Positions 34,016-44,692 of a stretch of DNA of 64,000 nt are shown one piece after another. The notes under the pieces are model-generated. The model searched no databases. It was not told the origin of the DNA and saw nothing but the letters and a program-made list of their open reading frames with translations. The translations under genes were made by a program, and so were the position numbers. Each line of letters opens with the position of its first letter. Within the stretch, counting starts at the first letter, position 1. Source of the stretch: Lotus japonicus (lineage: Eukaryota; Streptophyta; Magnoliopsida; Fabales; Fabaceae); contig NC_080046.1 of assembly GCF_012489685.1 (NCBI RefSeq), forward strand, positions 39,395,176 through 39,459,175, read 5' to 3'.

Positions 34016-35232
34016 TGTAAGATCAAGTTTTGATCTAGTAGTACAACTCTATGTTTTGATGATTACAAGTTAACCTTTTGATATGAACAATTGTGGTACT
34101 CTAACGTGTTTTTCTGAGTGTGCTATTTACAGGCTCTGACCTCAACTCAATCTCACACAAATCAGAAGCACTGTGTATAAAGGGTAACCCAAGCAACGCT
34201 TTCGCATTCACCATGTTCAGTATGAACAGTGGAAAAGCTTCAGAAGTTCTGAAGCTATACAAACTCTGATGTGGACTCAGTCGCTAGAAGCTCTGAAGAT
34301 CCAGAAGTTCTGATAACCAAGAAACACTGAAGGTTCAGATGTTCTGATGGTGTAGAAGACTCTGAAGATCCAGAAGCTGAATAGTGGAAACTCTGAAGTC
34401 CAGAAGCAAGAAACTCTGAAGGCCATGTTCTTCCCTCTGAGTTCAGAATCAGAAGATACAATGGTCAGAGGATCTGTGCTTTCCCTCTGACTCTGATCAA
34501 CCGGCTTCACAAGTTCCAATATGAAGTATTCCCCTGATCAGAAGTCTCCTAGGTTAAAAGGTCAAGTCGCTATCCAAGTACAAAAGCAAGTGTACCTTCC
34601 TGACGACCTACCTAACGTTCTCAGCCACAGCAGAAGCTGGATTTTCCAGAACTGCCCTCCAACGGTAGCATTTCCCATGCAACGCTCAACCCTAATCCTT
34701 GGAGTATATATAGAGGCTGAAGATTGAAAGAAGCGGCTAAAAAGAGAAAGAAACACATATACGCGCAAGACATATTCAAAATATTCTAAGCTTTCTTTCA
34801 TCTGAAATTCATTGTGTTTACTATTAGCTTTTTAGAAGCAAATCTCTTGTAAACAATTCTTTGATAAACAGTTTGTTTAGTTCCTTTAGGAGATCAAGGT
34901 TGATCGGATCCTAGAGAAGACTAAGAGAGTGAATCTTAGTGTGAGCTAAGTCAGTGTAATTGTTAGTCACTTGTAGGTTTCAAGTGCAGTTGTAACTCTT
35001 ACCTGATTAGTGGATTGCCTTCATTCTAAGAAGGAAGAAATCACCTTAACGGGTGGACTGGAGTAGCTTGAGTGATTTATCAAGTGAACCAGGATAAAAT
35101 CCTTGTGTGCTTTTCTATCTCTTATCTTTAGCACTTAAGTTCTCGAAAGATTTGTCAAAATCTTTAAGGTGGAAGTTTTGTTCTGAAAACGTTATTCAAA
35201 CCCCCCCCTTTCTACCGTTTTTCATACCTTCA
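34016..35232 (+). repeat. SireA3 5' LTR (1217 bp)
   Basis: TGTAAGATCAAG ... ACCTTCA; TATA box at 34705-34712; CCAACGGTAGC upstream of it; TCTGAAG-type repeats through U3. Near-identical to 41754-42970. Confidence 0.97.
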
Positions 35233-35234
35233 AT

Positions 35235-35246
35235 TGGTATCAGAGC
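35235..35246 (+). other. SireA3 primer-binding site (initiator tRNA-Met)
   Basis: TGGTATCAGAGC two bases after the LTR. Confidence 0.92.
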
Positions 35247-35304
35247 GCAAGTTCTGATTACCACACCTAACAGTGTTCAGTGATCCGGGCCGGTGTGAAA
35301 AACA
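35247..35304 (+). other. SireA leader between PBS and gag
   Basis: About 60 bp with CAGTGTTCAGTGATCCGGGC, nearly identical in SireA2 (21115-21172). Possibly part of the packaging signal; that is inference. Confidence 0.4.
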
Positions 35305-37215
35305 ATGGCTGCCACCAGCAGTGAAACTCAAAGAGATGGTTACAACGCAAAGCCTCCTATGTTCGATGGTCAAAGGTTCGAATATTGGAAAGATAGACTG
35401 GAAAGTTTCTTTCTGGGTTTCGATGCAGATCTCTGGGATATTATTGTGGATGGCTATGAGCGTCCAGTTGATGCAGATGGCAAGAAGATCCCAAGGTCAG
35501 AGATGACTGCAGATCAAAAGAAGCTGTACTCACAACATCACAAAGCAAGAGCAATTCTTCTAAGTGCTATTTCCTATGAGGAGTACCAGAAGATTACAGA
35601 TCGTGAGTTTGCTAAAGGCATTTTTGAATCTCTGAAGATGTCTCATGAAGGAAACAAGAAAGTCAAAGAATCAAAGGCATTGTCTTTGATCCAAAAGTAT
35701 GAATCCTTCATCATGGAGCCAAATGAGTCCATTGAAGAAATGTTCTCCAGATTTCAATTGCTTGTAGCTGGCATACGACCTCTCAACAAGAGCTACACAA
35801 CAAAAGATCATGTCATAAGGGTCATCAGGTGTCTTCCTGAAAGTTGGATGCCTTTGGTGACTTCAATAGAGCTCACGAGAGACGTTGAGAATATGAGTTT
35901 AGAAGAACTCATCAGCATTTTGAAATGCCATGAGCTGAAACGCTCAGAGATGCAAGATCTGAGGAAAAAGTCCATAGCCTTGAAATCCAAATCTGAAAAG
36001 GCTAAGGTTGAGAAATCAAAGGCTCTTCAAGCTGAAGAAGAAGAATCTGAAGAAGCATCAGAAGATTCTGATGAAGATGAGCTGACTCTGATCTCCAAGA
36101 GACTCAACCGCATCTGGAAGCACAGGCAGAGCAAGTTCAAAGGCTCTGGAAAGGCAAAAGGAAAGTATGAGTCCTCAGGCCAGAAGAAGTCTTCAATCAA
36201 GGAAGTCACATGTTTTGAGTGCAAAGAATCTGGGCACTACAAAAGTGATTGTCCAAAGTTGAAGAAAGACAAGAAGCCAAAGAAGCACTTCAAGACGAAG
36301 AAGAGTCTGATGGTGACATTTGATGAATCAGAGTCAGAGGATGTTGACTCTGATGGTGAAGTCCAAGGACTCATGGCAATTGTCAAAGACAAGGAAGCAG
36401 AGTCAAAGGAAGCTGTTGACTCTGACTCAGAATCAGAAGGAGATCCTAACTCAGACGATGAAAATGAGGTATTTGCTTCTTTCTCTACCTCTGAACTGAA
36501 ACATGCTTTGTCTGATATCATGGATAAGTATAACTCTTTATTGTCTAAGCATAAAAAGTTGAAAAAGAACTTATCTGCTGTCTCCAAGACTCCTTCTGAA
36601 CATGAGAAAATTATTTCTGATTTGAAAAATGAAAATCATGCTTTGGTAAATTCTAACTCTGTGCTTAAGAACCAGATTGCTAAGTTAGAAGAAATTGTTG
36701 CCTGTGATGCCTCTGATTGTAGAAATGAATCTAAGTATGAAAAGTCTTTTCAAAGATTCCTAGCTAAAAGCGTGGATAGAAGCTTAATGGCTTCAATGAT
36801 CTATGGCGTAAGCAGAAATGGAATGCATGGCATTGGCTATTCTAAACCAATTAGAAATGAGCCCTCTGTGTCTAAAGCTAAATCTTTATATGAATGCTTT
36901 GTTCCCTCTGGTACCATATTGCATGATCCTGTACCTGCTAAAATTGCTAAAAACCCTCTTAAAAAGGGATCTTTCTCTATGACTAAATATCATGCAAATA
37001 TTCCTTTAAAATATTATGTTGAGACACCCAAGGTGATCAGAACCTCTGGGGTAACTAACAAAAGAGGACCCAGAAAGTGGGTACCTAAGGACAAGATTAT
37101 CTATGTTGCAGATATCCTTGATAGCTCCACTGAAACACCAATCATGGTATCTGGACAGTGGATGCTCGCGTCACATGACGGGAGAAAAGCGTATGTTCCG
37201 AGAGCTGAAACTTAA
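35305..37215 (+). CDS. gag: SireA3 gag, intact
   Basis: ATG at 35305 ([20 protein letters not shown]), 636 codons without interruption. UBN2-type capsid region (about residues 30-220), Lys-rich stretch, CCHC knuckle [14 protein letters not shown] (about 305), acidic Ser/Asp/Glu repeats (about 340-390), coiled coil (about 400-465), and a basic C-terminal part. The product forms the virus-like particle. The last 113 nt (161 if counted from the preceding stop in the pol frame) overlap pol. Confidence 0.94.
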   Translation: MAATSSETQRDGYNAKPPMFDGQRFEYWKDRLESFFLGFDADLWDIIVDGYERPVDADGKKIPRSEMTADQKKLYSQHHKARAILLSAISYEEYQKITDREFAKGIFESLKMSHEGNKKVKESKALSLIQKYESFIMEPNESIEEMFSRFQLLVAGIRPLNKSYTTKDHVIRVIRCLPESWMPLVTSIELTRDVENMSLEELISILKCHELKRSEMQDLRKKSIALKSKSEKAKVEKSKALQAEEEESEEASEDSDEDELTLISKRLNRIWKHRQSKFKGSGKAKGKYESSGQKKSSIKEVTCFECKESGHYKSDCPKLKKDKKPKKHFKTKKSLMVTFDESESEDVDSDGEVQGLMAIVKDKEAESKEAVDSDSESEGDPNSDDENEVFASFSTSELKHALSDIMDKYNSLLSKHKKLKKNLSAVSKTPSEHEKIISDLKNENHALVNSNSVLKNQIAKLEEIVACDASDCRNESKYEKSFQRFLAKSVDRSLMASMIYGVSRNGMHGIGYSKPIRNEPSVSKAKSLYECFVPSGTILHDPVPAKIAKNPLKKGSFSMTKYHANIPLKYYVETPKVIRTSGVTNKRGPRKWVPKDKIIYVADILDSSTETPIMVSGQWMLASHDGRKAYVPRAET

Positions 37216-40207
37216 GCCTGGAGGCGAAGTTGGCTTCGGAGGAAATGAAAAGGTTAAAATTGTTGGTACTGGTACTATTTGTGTAGATAGTAGTCCATGC
37301 ATTGACAATGTTTTATTGGTAGACGGCTTAACACATAACTTATTGTCTATAAGTCAATTAGCTAACAAGGGTTATGATGTTATATTCAATCAAAAGTCCT
37401 GCCGGGCTGTAAGTCAGATCGATGGCTCTGTTCTGTTTAACAGCAAGAGGAAGAACAACATTTATAAGATCAGATTATCTGAGTTGGAGGCTCAGAATGT
37501 GAAGTGCCTTCTGTCTGTTGATGAAGAGCAGTGGGTATGGCATAGACGGTTAGGGCATGCCAGTATGAGAAAGATTTCTCAGCTGAGCAAGCTAAATCTT
37601 GTCAGGGGCTTACCCAATCTGAAGTTCGCTTCAGACGCTCTTTGTGAAGCATGTCAGAAAGGCAAATTCACAAAAGTCCCTTTCAAGGCAAAGAATGTTG
37701 TCTCAACCTCAAGGCCGTTAGAACTTCTGCATATCGACCTGTTTGGACCAGTGAAAACTGAGTCTATAGGTGGCAAGAGATATGGGATGGTTATCGTTGA
37801 TGACTATAGCCGCTGGACATGGGTAAAGTTTCTAACCCGCAAGGATGAGTCTCATGCTGTGTTCTCTACCTTCATTGCTCAAGTGCAAAACGAGAAGGCT
37901 TGCAGGATTGTGCGTGTCAGAAGTGACCATGGTGGAGAGTTTGAGAATGACAAGTTTGAGAGTCTGTTTGATTCCTATGGAATTGCACATGATTTCTCTT
38001 GTCCCAGAACTCCTCAACAAAATGGTGTTGTTGAGAGGAAGAACAGAACTCTTCAGGAGATGGCTAGAACCATGCTCCAAGAAACTGGCATGGCTAAGCA
38101 CTTTTGGGCAGAGGCAGTAAATACAGCATGTTACATTCAGAACAGAATCTCTGTGAGACCAATTCTGAATAAGACTCCTTATGAATTGTGGAAGAACATA
38201 AAACCCAACATTTCTTATTTTCATCCTTTTGGCTGTGTTTGTTATGTTCTCAATACTAAGGATAGATTGCATAAATTTGATGCTAAGTCTTCTAAGTGTC
38301 TATTACTTGGTTATTCTGATAGATCTAAAGGTTTTAGATTTTATAATACTGATGCTAAGACTATTGAAGAATCTATTCATGTTAGATTTGATGATAAGCT
38401 TGACTCTGACCAGTCAAAGCTAGTTGAAAAGTTTGCAGATTTAAGCATTAATGTTTCTGACAAAGGCAAAGCTCCAGAGGAAGTTGAGCCAGAGGAAGAT
38501 GAACCAGAGGAAGAAGCTGGTCCCTCTAACTCACAAACTCTGAAGAAGAGCAGAATCACTGCAGCTCACCCTAAGGAATTGATTCTGGGCAACAAAGATG
38601 AACCAGTCAGAACCAGATCTGCCTTCAGACCCTCTGAAGAGACCTTGCTGAGTCTGAAAGGATTGGTGTCCTTAATTGAACCCAAGTCCATAGATGAAGC
38701 TCTTCAGGACAAGGATTGGATTCTGGCCATGGAAGAAGAATTAAATCAATTCTCCAAGAACGATGTTTGGAGCTTAGTGAAGAAGCCTGAGAATGTCCAT
38801 GTTATTGGAACGAAATGGGTATTCAGAAACAAGCTAAATGAGAAAGGAGATGTAGTCAGAAACAAGGCAAGGCTAGTTGCTCAAGGCTACAGCCAGCAGG
38901 AAGGAATAGACTACACTGAAACATTTGCTCCGGTAGCAAGACTGGAGGCAATCAGACTGTTGATCTCCTTCTCAGTAAATCACAACATAGTTCTACATCA
39001 GATGGACGTAAAGAGTGCCTTCCTAAATGGTTATATCTCAGAGGAAGTCTATGTTCATCAACCCCCAGGTTTTGAAGATGAAAAGAAACCAGACCATGTG
39101 TTCAAATTGAAGAAATCACTCTACGGTCTGAAGCAAGCTCCCAGAGCATGGTATGAGAGACTTAGCTCATTCCTTCTGGAGAATGAGTTTGTAAGGGGTA
39201 AAGTAGATACAACTCTTTTTTGCAAGACTTATAAAGATGATATCTTAATTGTGCAAATTTATGTTGATGATATTGTATTTGGTTCTGCTAATCAATCTCT
39301 ATGCAAAGAATTTTCTGAGATGATGCAGGCTGAATTTGAGATGAGTATGATGGGAGAATTAAAGTACTTTCTGGGAATACAAGTTGATCAAACACCAGAA
39401 GGAACATATATCCATCAGAGCAAGTACACTAAAGAACTTCTGAAGAAGTTCAATATGCTGGAATCTACAGTGGCCAAGACTCCAATGCATCCTACATGCA
39501 TTTTGGAGAAAGAAGATAAAAGTGGTAAAGTATGTCAGAAGCTCTATCGTGGAATGATAGGTTCACTTCTATACTTAACAGCATCTAGGCCAGACATATT
39601 ATTTAGTGTTCACTTATGTGCTCGTTTCCAATCAGATCCAAGGGAAACCCACTTAACTGCTGTTAAGAGGATCCTAAGGTATCTGAAAGGCACCACTAAC
39701 CTTGGCTTGATGTATAAGAAAACATCAGAGTATAAGCTTTCAGGTTATTGTGATGCTGATTATGCTGCAGATAGAACAGAGAGAAAAAGTACTTCTGGAA
39801 ATTGTCAATTTCTGGGAAGCAATCTAGTCTCATGGGCAAGCAAGAGGCAATCAACCATTGCACTATCAACTGCAGAGGCAGAATATATCTCAGCAGCAAT
39901 ATGCAGCACTCAGATGCTCTGGATGAAACATCAGCTGGAGGATTATCAGATCCTTGAGAGCAATATCCCAATCTATTGTGATAACACTGCTGCAATCTCA
40001 TTGAGTAAGAATCCTATCTTGCATTCAAGGGCAAAGCACATTGAGGTAAAGTATCACTTTATTAGAAATTATGTACAGAAGGGCGTACTTCTTCTGAAGT
40101 TTGTTGATACTGACCATCAATGGGCAGATATCTTTACAAAGCCCTTAGCAGAGGATAGATTTAATTTTATTCTGAAAAATCTAAACATGGACTTTTGTCC
40201 AGAGTGA
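37103..40207 (+). CDS. pol: SireA3 pol polyprotein, intact
   Basis: 1034 open codons in +1 relative to gag. Protease [13 protein letters not shown] (about 15-27); HRRLGH (about 146); integrase D about 210 (LLHIDLFGP), D about 274 (RSDHGGEFE), E about 309 (GVVERKNRT); RT with KWVFRNKL (about 570), FAPVARLEA and catalytic YVDDIVFG (about 718); RNase H GYCDADYA (about 880), STAEAEY (about 921), YCDNTAA (about 957), ending [10 protein letters not shown]. The motifs needed for activity that I can check are present, so this copy may still encode working enzymes. Confidence 0.94.
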   Translation: MLQISLIAPLKHQSWYLDSGCSRHMTGEKRMFRELKLKPGGEVGFGGNEKVKIVGTGTICVDSSPCIDNVLLVDGLTHNLLSISQLANKGYDVIFNQKSCRAVSQIDGSVLFNSKRKNNIYKIRLSELEAQNVKCLLSVDEEQWVWHRRLGHASMRKISQLSKLNLVRGLPNLKFASDALCEACQKGKFTKVPFKAKNVVSTSRPLELLHIDLFGPVKTESIGGKRYGMVIVDDYSRWTWVKFLTRKDESHAVFSTFIAQVQNEKACRIVRVRSDHGGEFENDKFESLFDSYGIAHDFSCPRTPQQNGVVERKNRTLQEMARTMLQETGMAKHFWAEAVNTACYIQNRISVRPILNKTPYELWKNIKPNISYFHPFGCVCYVLNTKDRLHKFDAKSSKCLLLGYSDRSKGFRFYNTDAKTIEESIHVRFDDKLDSDQSKLVEKFADLSINVSDKGKAPEEVEPEEDEPEEEAGPSNSQTLKKSRITAAHPKELILGNKDEPVRTRSAFRPSEETLLSLKGLVSLIEPKSIDEALQDKDWILAMEEELNQFSKNDVWSLVKKPENVHVIGTKWVFRNKLNEKGDVVRNKARLVAQGYSQQEGIDYTETFAPVARLEAIRLLISFSVNHNIVLHQMDVKSAFLNGYISEEVYVHQPPGFEDEKKPDHVFKLKKSLYGLKQAPRAWYERLSSFLLENEFVRGKVDTTLFCKTYKDDILIVQIYVDDIVFGSANQSLCKEFSEMMQAEFEMSMMGELKYFLGIQVDQTPEGTYIHQSKYTKELLKKFNMLESTVAKTPMHPTCILEKEDKSGKVCQKLYRGMIGSLLYLTASRPDILFSVHLCARFQSDPRETHLTAVKRILRYLKGTTNLGLMYKKTSEYKLSGYCDADYAADRTERKSTSGNCQFLGSNLVSWASKRQSTIALSTAEAEYISAAICSTQMLWMKHQLEDYQILESNIPIYCDNTAAISLSKNPILHSRAKHIEVKYHFIRNYVQKGVLLLKFVDTDHQWADIFTKPLAEDRFNFILKNLNMDFCPE

Positions 40208-40527
40208 AGACGGATCAGAACCTCTGACTATGATACTTCTTGATCAGAAGATGTCTAGTCCAGAAGGTAACTCAATCAGAGTGTGTGTGCCCACTGGTAC
40301 TGACTCTGAAGCTGAGACAACAACACGTGTGTCAGAATTTCTGATGCATAATTCCTTGTGCCCGTGTGACAGTCTGTTATGATTGCGTGTAGATATGCTT
40401 ATCTCCTGTGTGTGATTGTGTATTTTACTATTACTATCTATCTTTAATTTTCAACCGTTGATCTTAAAGTGCTTTTTGAATCAACAACGGTTATTTGATA
40501 AAACCCACTATACACACACGTTCTCGT
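40208..40527 (+). promoter_or_regulatory. SireA3 post-pol region, remains of the envelope-like promoter
   Basis: Same sequence as after pol in SireA1, including the AACCGTTGAT and ATCAACAACGGTT arms (about 40454-40494). The envelope-like ORF that follows in the sister copies is missing; the deletion joint lies at about 40560-40575, inside the extended antisense ORF. Confidence 0.6.
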
Positions 40528-40950
40528 TCACTTCCGGTTTTCACTCTCGCAATCTCTGCTTTTCAGAAGATCTCTCCTCATTCTTCTGCACTCCTGGCGC
40601 TGCTCTGACCTATCCTTTTCCAGACGCTCCAGTACATGCTGGATGTTGCTGAGCCTGATCTTTAGCTCATCCCTCTCCAGAATCTCTTCTGAAGTCTTGA
40701 GCTTCTCTTCCAAACTCTCTTTCTCTTCCAGCAGCTTGAGTTCAAGCCGGCTGAGTTCTTGCACCTCCTCCACGAAGGCAAGAAATTCCTTCAGGTCTCT
40801 CTCCAACTCTGGACGCAGGTCCTCTTCCAGCAGTGTCCGTGTCAGCTCCGCGATGGTAGTTGCACCCTCTGGATGCCTGATGTTCAGGAACAAGTCCTCT
40901 TCAAAGGCCTTCTTCCTCAGCTCTTCTAGTGCTACGTTGTATGATGCCAT
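40528..40950 (-). CDS. SireA3 antisense coiled-coil ORF, C-terminus altered by deletion
   Basis: ATG at 40950. It begins MASYNVALEELRKKAFEED and is collinear with the SireA1 antisense product through QRQECRRMRRD. The original last codons and TAG were removed with the envelope-like gene, so the frame reads into leftover leader sequence and ends LLKSRDCESENRK (140 codons). The promoter region is retained. Confidence 0.75.
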   Translation of the reverse strand: MASYNVALEELRKKAFEEDLFLNIRHPEGATTIAELTRTLLEEDLRPELERDLKEFLAFVEEVQELSRLELKLLEEKESLEEKLKTSEEILERDELKIRLSNIQHVLERLEKDRSEQRQECRRMRRDLLKSRDCESENRK

Positions 40951-41002
40951 TTTTTTTACTGAAAATTATTCGAGGTGTGAAGCTTACCTTTCTCTCCAAC
41001 GC

Positions 41003-41010
41003 TTTTTATA
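41003..41010 (-). promoter_or_regulatory. TATA box of SireA3 antisense gene
   Basis: The minus strand reads GCCTATAAAAAGCG about 53 bp upstream of the ATG, one base different from the SireA1 TATATAAA box. Confidence 0.6.
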
Positions 41011-41753
41011 GGCTTCACTTTCTCTCTGAAAGTTAATGCTCTTACAGTTTCTCGAGGTTAAGTTCTTGGTAACTGACCCTTCTATTTACTCACTTGACCG
41101 GTGGTAAACGTTCATCCCTTGCATTAACTCTTCTATTTATTTTCGCCTAACTCTGATTCTTACATCGTTTTCATTTTCTTTTAAACTTAGACCTTCTCTA
41201 AGGGGGAGTACCTTGTACTTCAAGCTAAGTTTTTCACACCCCAAGCTTTTTGCTTATGACAAAAAGGGGGAGTAAACCCAGTTTTTGATGTGTAAGATGT
41301 GTTAGTGTGATTTATTTTTCTTTTGGAGAATTTAAGAGTTCCACCTTCATGACCATAGATGTGTCACTGGGCAAATACAAGGAATACATTTCACTTCTTC
41401 TGAAGTGATTCTAAGTTGACTCTGATACCCAAGACTCTGATACCTTGTCCATGACTCTGATCACTTATGCTCTCTGATTATTCGTTTTTCATCTATGTCA
41501 TAAGCTTTTCACTCTGAACTCTTATATTTTTTAGCTCAGAATCTAGACTTTACTAACGTTTTCATCAAGTATTAAATTCAGGGGGAGCTAAGCTCAGAAT
41601 CAAGCAGTGACTTGAATTCAGAATGAGCAAGATAAACTATTCACATCAGGATAAGTATTATTCTATATTTCTAAACTCTGAGTGAATTCAGTTTAATGTT
41701 TAAGAATTGTTCATCAAAAATCTTAGTTTTGTCATCATCAAAAAGGGGGAGAT
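41011..41753 (+). other. SireA3 3' untranslated region with four polypurine tracts
   Basis: No ORF. GGGGGAG tracts at about 41201, 41261-41272, 41580 and 41740-41752; the last directly precedes the LTR. Confidence 0.7.
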
Positions 41754-42970
41754 TGTAAGATCAAGTTTTGATCTAGTAGTACAACTCTATGTTTTGATGA
41801 TTACAAGTTAACCTTTTGATATGAACAATTGTGGTACTCTAACGTGTTTTTCTGAGTGTGCTATTTACAGGCTCTGACCTCAACTCAATCTCACACAAAT
41901 CAGAAGCACTGTATATAAAGGGTAACCCAAGCAACGCTTTCGCATTCACCATGTTCAGTATGAACAGTGGAAAAGCTTCAGAAGTTCTGAAGCTATACAA
42001 ACTCTGATGTGGACTCAGTCGCTAGAAGCTCTGAAGATCCAGAAGTTCTGATAACCAAGAAACACTGAAGGTTCAGATGTTCTGATGGTGTAGAAGACTC
42101 TGAAGATCCAGAAGCTGAATAGTGGAAACTCTGAAGTCCAGAAGCAAGAAACTCTGAAGGCCATGTTCTTCCCTCTGAGTTCAGAATCAGAAGATACAAT
42201 GGTCAGAGGATCTGTGCTTTCCCTCTGACTCTGATCAACCGGCTTCACAAGTTCCAATATGAAGTATTCCCCTGATCAGAAGTCTCCTAGGTTAAAAGGT
42301 CAAGTCGCTATCCAAGTACAAAAGCAAGTGTACCTTCCTGACGACCTACCTAACGTTCTCAGCCACAGCAGAAGCTGGATTTTCCAGAACTGCCCTCCAA
42401 CGGTAGCATTTCCCATGCAACGCTCAACCCTAATCCTTGGAGTATATATAGAGGCTGAAGATTGAAAGAAGCGGCTAAAAAGAGAAAGAAACACATATAC
42501 GCGCAAGACATATTCAAAATATTCTAAGCTTTCTTTCATCTGAAATTCATTGTGTTTACTATTAGCTTTTTAGAAGCAAATCTCTTGTAAACAATTCTTT
42601 GATAAACAGTTTGTTTAGTTCCTTTAGGAGATCAAGGTTGATCGGATCCTAGAGAAGACTAAGAGAGTGAATCTTAGTGTGAGCTAAGTCAGTGTAATTG
42701 TTAGTCACTTGTAGGTTTCAAGTGCAGTTGTAACTCTTACCTGATTAGTGGATTGCCTTCATTCTAAGAAGGAAGAAATCACCTTAACGGGTGGACTGGA
42801 GTAGCTTGAGTGATTTATCAAGTGAACCAGGATAAAATCCTTGTGTGCTTTTCTATCTCTTATCTTTAGCACTTAAGTTCTCGAAAGATTTGTCAAAATC
42901 TTTAAGGTGGAAGTTTTGTTCTGAAAACGTTATTCAAACCCCCCCCTTTCTACCGTTTTTCATACCTTCA
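41754..42970 (+). repeat. SireA3 3' LTR (1217 bp)
   Basis: Same length as the 5' LTR; the only difference found is GTGTATAAAG (5') versus GTATATAAAG (3'). TATA box at 42443-42450. Confidence 0.97.
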
Positions 42971-43174
42971 GTGAACACTGCTCGTGGAAAGCGTCCTGCG
43001 GCTAAAGCAAGAGTTTACACCATGGACGGTGAGAGAGCTGAGGGGTTTGTCAGAGGAGAGCGCAAGAACGATGGTAACTTTCTAACCATTCTTTCTCATT
43101 CTAGTATAATATGTTCAATTTTTCTTGTAGAGTGTGCAAACACACCTATCTTACGTATATGGTTTACGCTTTGA
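42971..43174 (+). pseudogene. gag: TekA gag C-terminal part and decayed protease start
   Basis: The frame continues from 34015 with TARGKRPAAKARVYTMD and GERAEGFVRGERKNDGN, then LTILSHSSIICSI. In autonomous chromoviruses this place carries the protease motif DSGATHS; here the catalytic Asp-Ser-Gly is gone. The same wording (LTIPSHSSIIRSI) is seen in TekB. Confidence 0.75.
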
Positions 43175-44692
43175 CCTTATAGTTACTACGCCTATTATGA
43201 CTTTACTTTACTGTTACTCGTATTTTAGCTATAGAAGTTATACGAGGTTTAGAATGACACGCTAAGCCTAGAAAGTAGTCTTCTACCGATGCGTTTAAAA
43301 GGAAGCTAGAAGCTGAAGAATGAATTTCATAGAGATTCATTATGGATAGTATACGTATGATGTCGAGGGTGTGTAGTTCCGTAGCGACATCATTGAAGAT
43401 TTAACGTCAGGGTATTTGTGACCACTGGATGATAGGAACTCATTGACTGTTCCAGTGGGCTTTTTCTAGATTTTCACCTTCGATGTATTAGGCCTGATCA
43501 ACTTAATATTGAGGGGGTGATTTTCGGAATCACAGCTGGATATGGACTTTGATAGAAGGATGTGTAAGATGAATTTGAATTGATCGAGGATTAGTCGGAT
43601 TTGGGAGGAAAGTTCGTGTTAAGTAATTGATTTTCTTTGGGAAGGAGTTGTCGTTGTAAGAGATGAATATTCTTTTAGGAAATGTTGGAGAGCTACAGAG
43701 CATCAGAGATCCAAACTTGGAAAAGGTTTAGGTTTTAAGTCTATTAATTCTTGTCATAAGTGTATAGGACTTGAAGTTTGTCATAATTTGATTGGGAGAT
43801 TAAGAAGTTTATCGACAAGATGGTAATCAAGTTACAAGAAGGAAAGTGTTAGTATTAAGATGAATACTTGAAGTTATCATAGTTGGACAAGCTACTCAGA
43901 GTCTAATAGTGAATGGAACTTTGTTATGGATTTCGGTGATGCTTGATAGAGTTAGCAAGTGAATTTTGCTCAGTTGAATAAGAATCCTATGATTAAGATT
44001 GACTTGGGGAGTTGGAAATCGTGTGTGAGTAAGGGATGTAGTGGTGATAGTAGTTACGATAGTAGTTAAACCTTAGAAGGTTGGAGGATCGGATGACGAA
44101 ATGACTAGTTAAGTCCCTTGAGGTATAGTTATGATTTGATCTTCTAGAGGATAAATCTCGATTGATGCGAAGCGTTAGGGATTTCAGTAAGTGTAAACTG
44201 GTTTGAGTGAGGAAGGTTTTGAGGACAAAGACGACAATAATGGATTGTTGGATATCAAGAGGATGATTAGCTTATGAGGGGTTGATGAATTTATGATTAA
44301 GGAGAATGAGTCTTGTCATGCACAAGGTAGTAAGACTCAAGTTGAGCATTCAATCCGGAACATAGAGATGTACCGAGTTCCTAATCAGTATTTTGGACGA
44401 ACAAGGGCAGAGGAGCAAGTGGTTAAGGTTGTGCGATTGCACGAATGCCAACAAATATTATTTCCAACAGAGAACCGATTCAAGTGGTCGAACCGGACAA
44501 CAGAGAGTTAGAGGACGATATGTCTTTTGAGACGCCGTCGGTCAGCATTGGGACTAGAAGAGTGAAACAATCGAGGGGAAAGCAGAGTGCTTTAGTGCAA
44601 GTTATTTGGAAAAGACCAAGGGACAATATTCAGAATTTTTTTTACCAACCCTTAAGTTTCGAGGACGAAACTTTCTTTTTGGAGGGTAGTAA
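43175..44692 (+). pseudogene. TekA decayed, shortened pol region
   Basis: No long ORF. Near 44330-44440 the frame QVEHSIRNIEMYRVPNQYFG and QVVKVVRLHE recalls integrase (SIHPGRKKMYQDL; IAEIVRLHG in TekB), and 44480-44680 recalls the integrase end and chromodomain (DDMSFETPSVSIGTRRVKQS). The region is about 1.5 kb where an intact pol needs about 3.5 kb. A homologous stretch is in TekB (61363-62900), so the decay predates both insertions. It ends in the purine tract GGAGGGTAGTAA (44681-44692) before the LTR. Confidence 0.7.

Larger units (their letters stand above)
34016..42970 (+). mobile_element. SireA3: youngest Sirevirus copy, complete but lacking the envelope-like gene
   Basis: 8955 bp with two 1217-bp LTRs that differ at a single base by eye (34174 region versus 41912 region), GTGAA duplications, PBS, intact gag and pol frames, antisense ORF and four polypurine tracts. 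Compared with SireA1 about 3.1 kb covering the envelope-like gene and the end of the antisense ORF are absent at about 40570. At a commonly used plant LTR rate (1.3e-8 per site per year), one difference means insertion within roughly the last hundred thousand years. Confidence 0.95.

Noticed and set aside
40416..40652. Plus-strand ORF after SireA3 pol
   Set aside because: It spans the spacer and the deletion joint and has no counterpart in intact copies.
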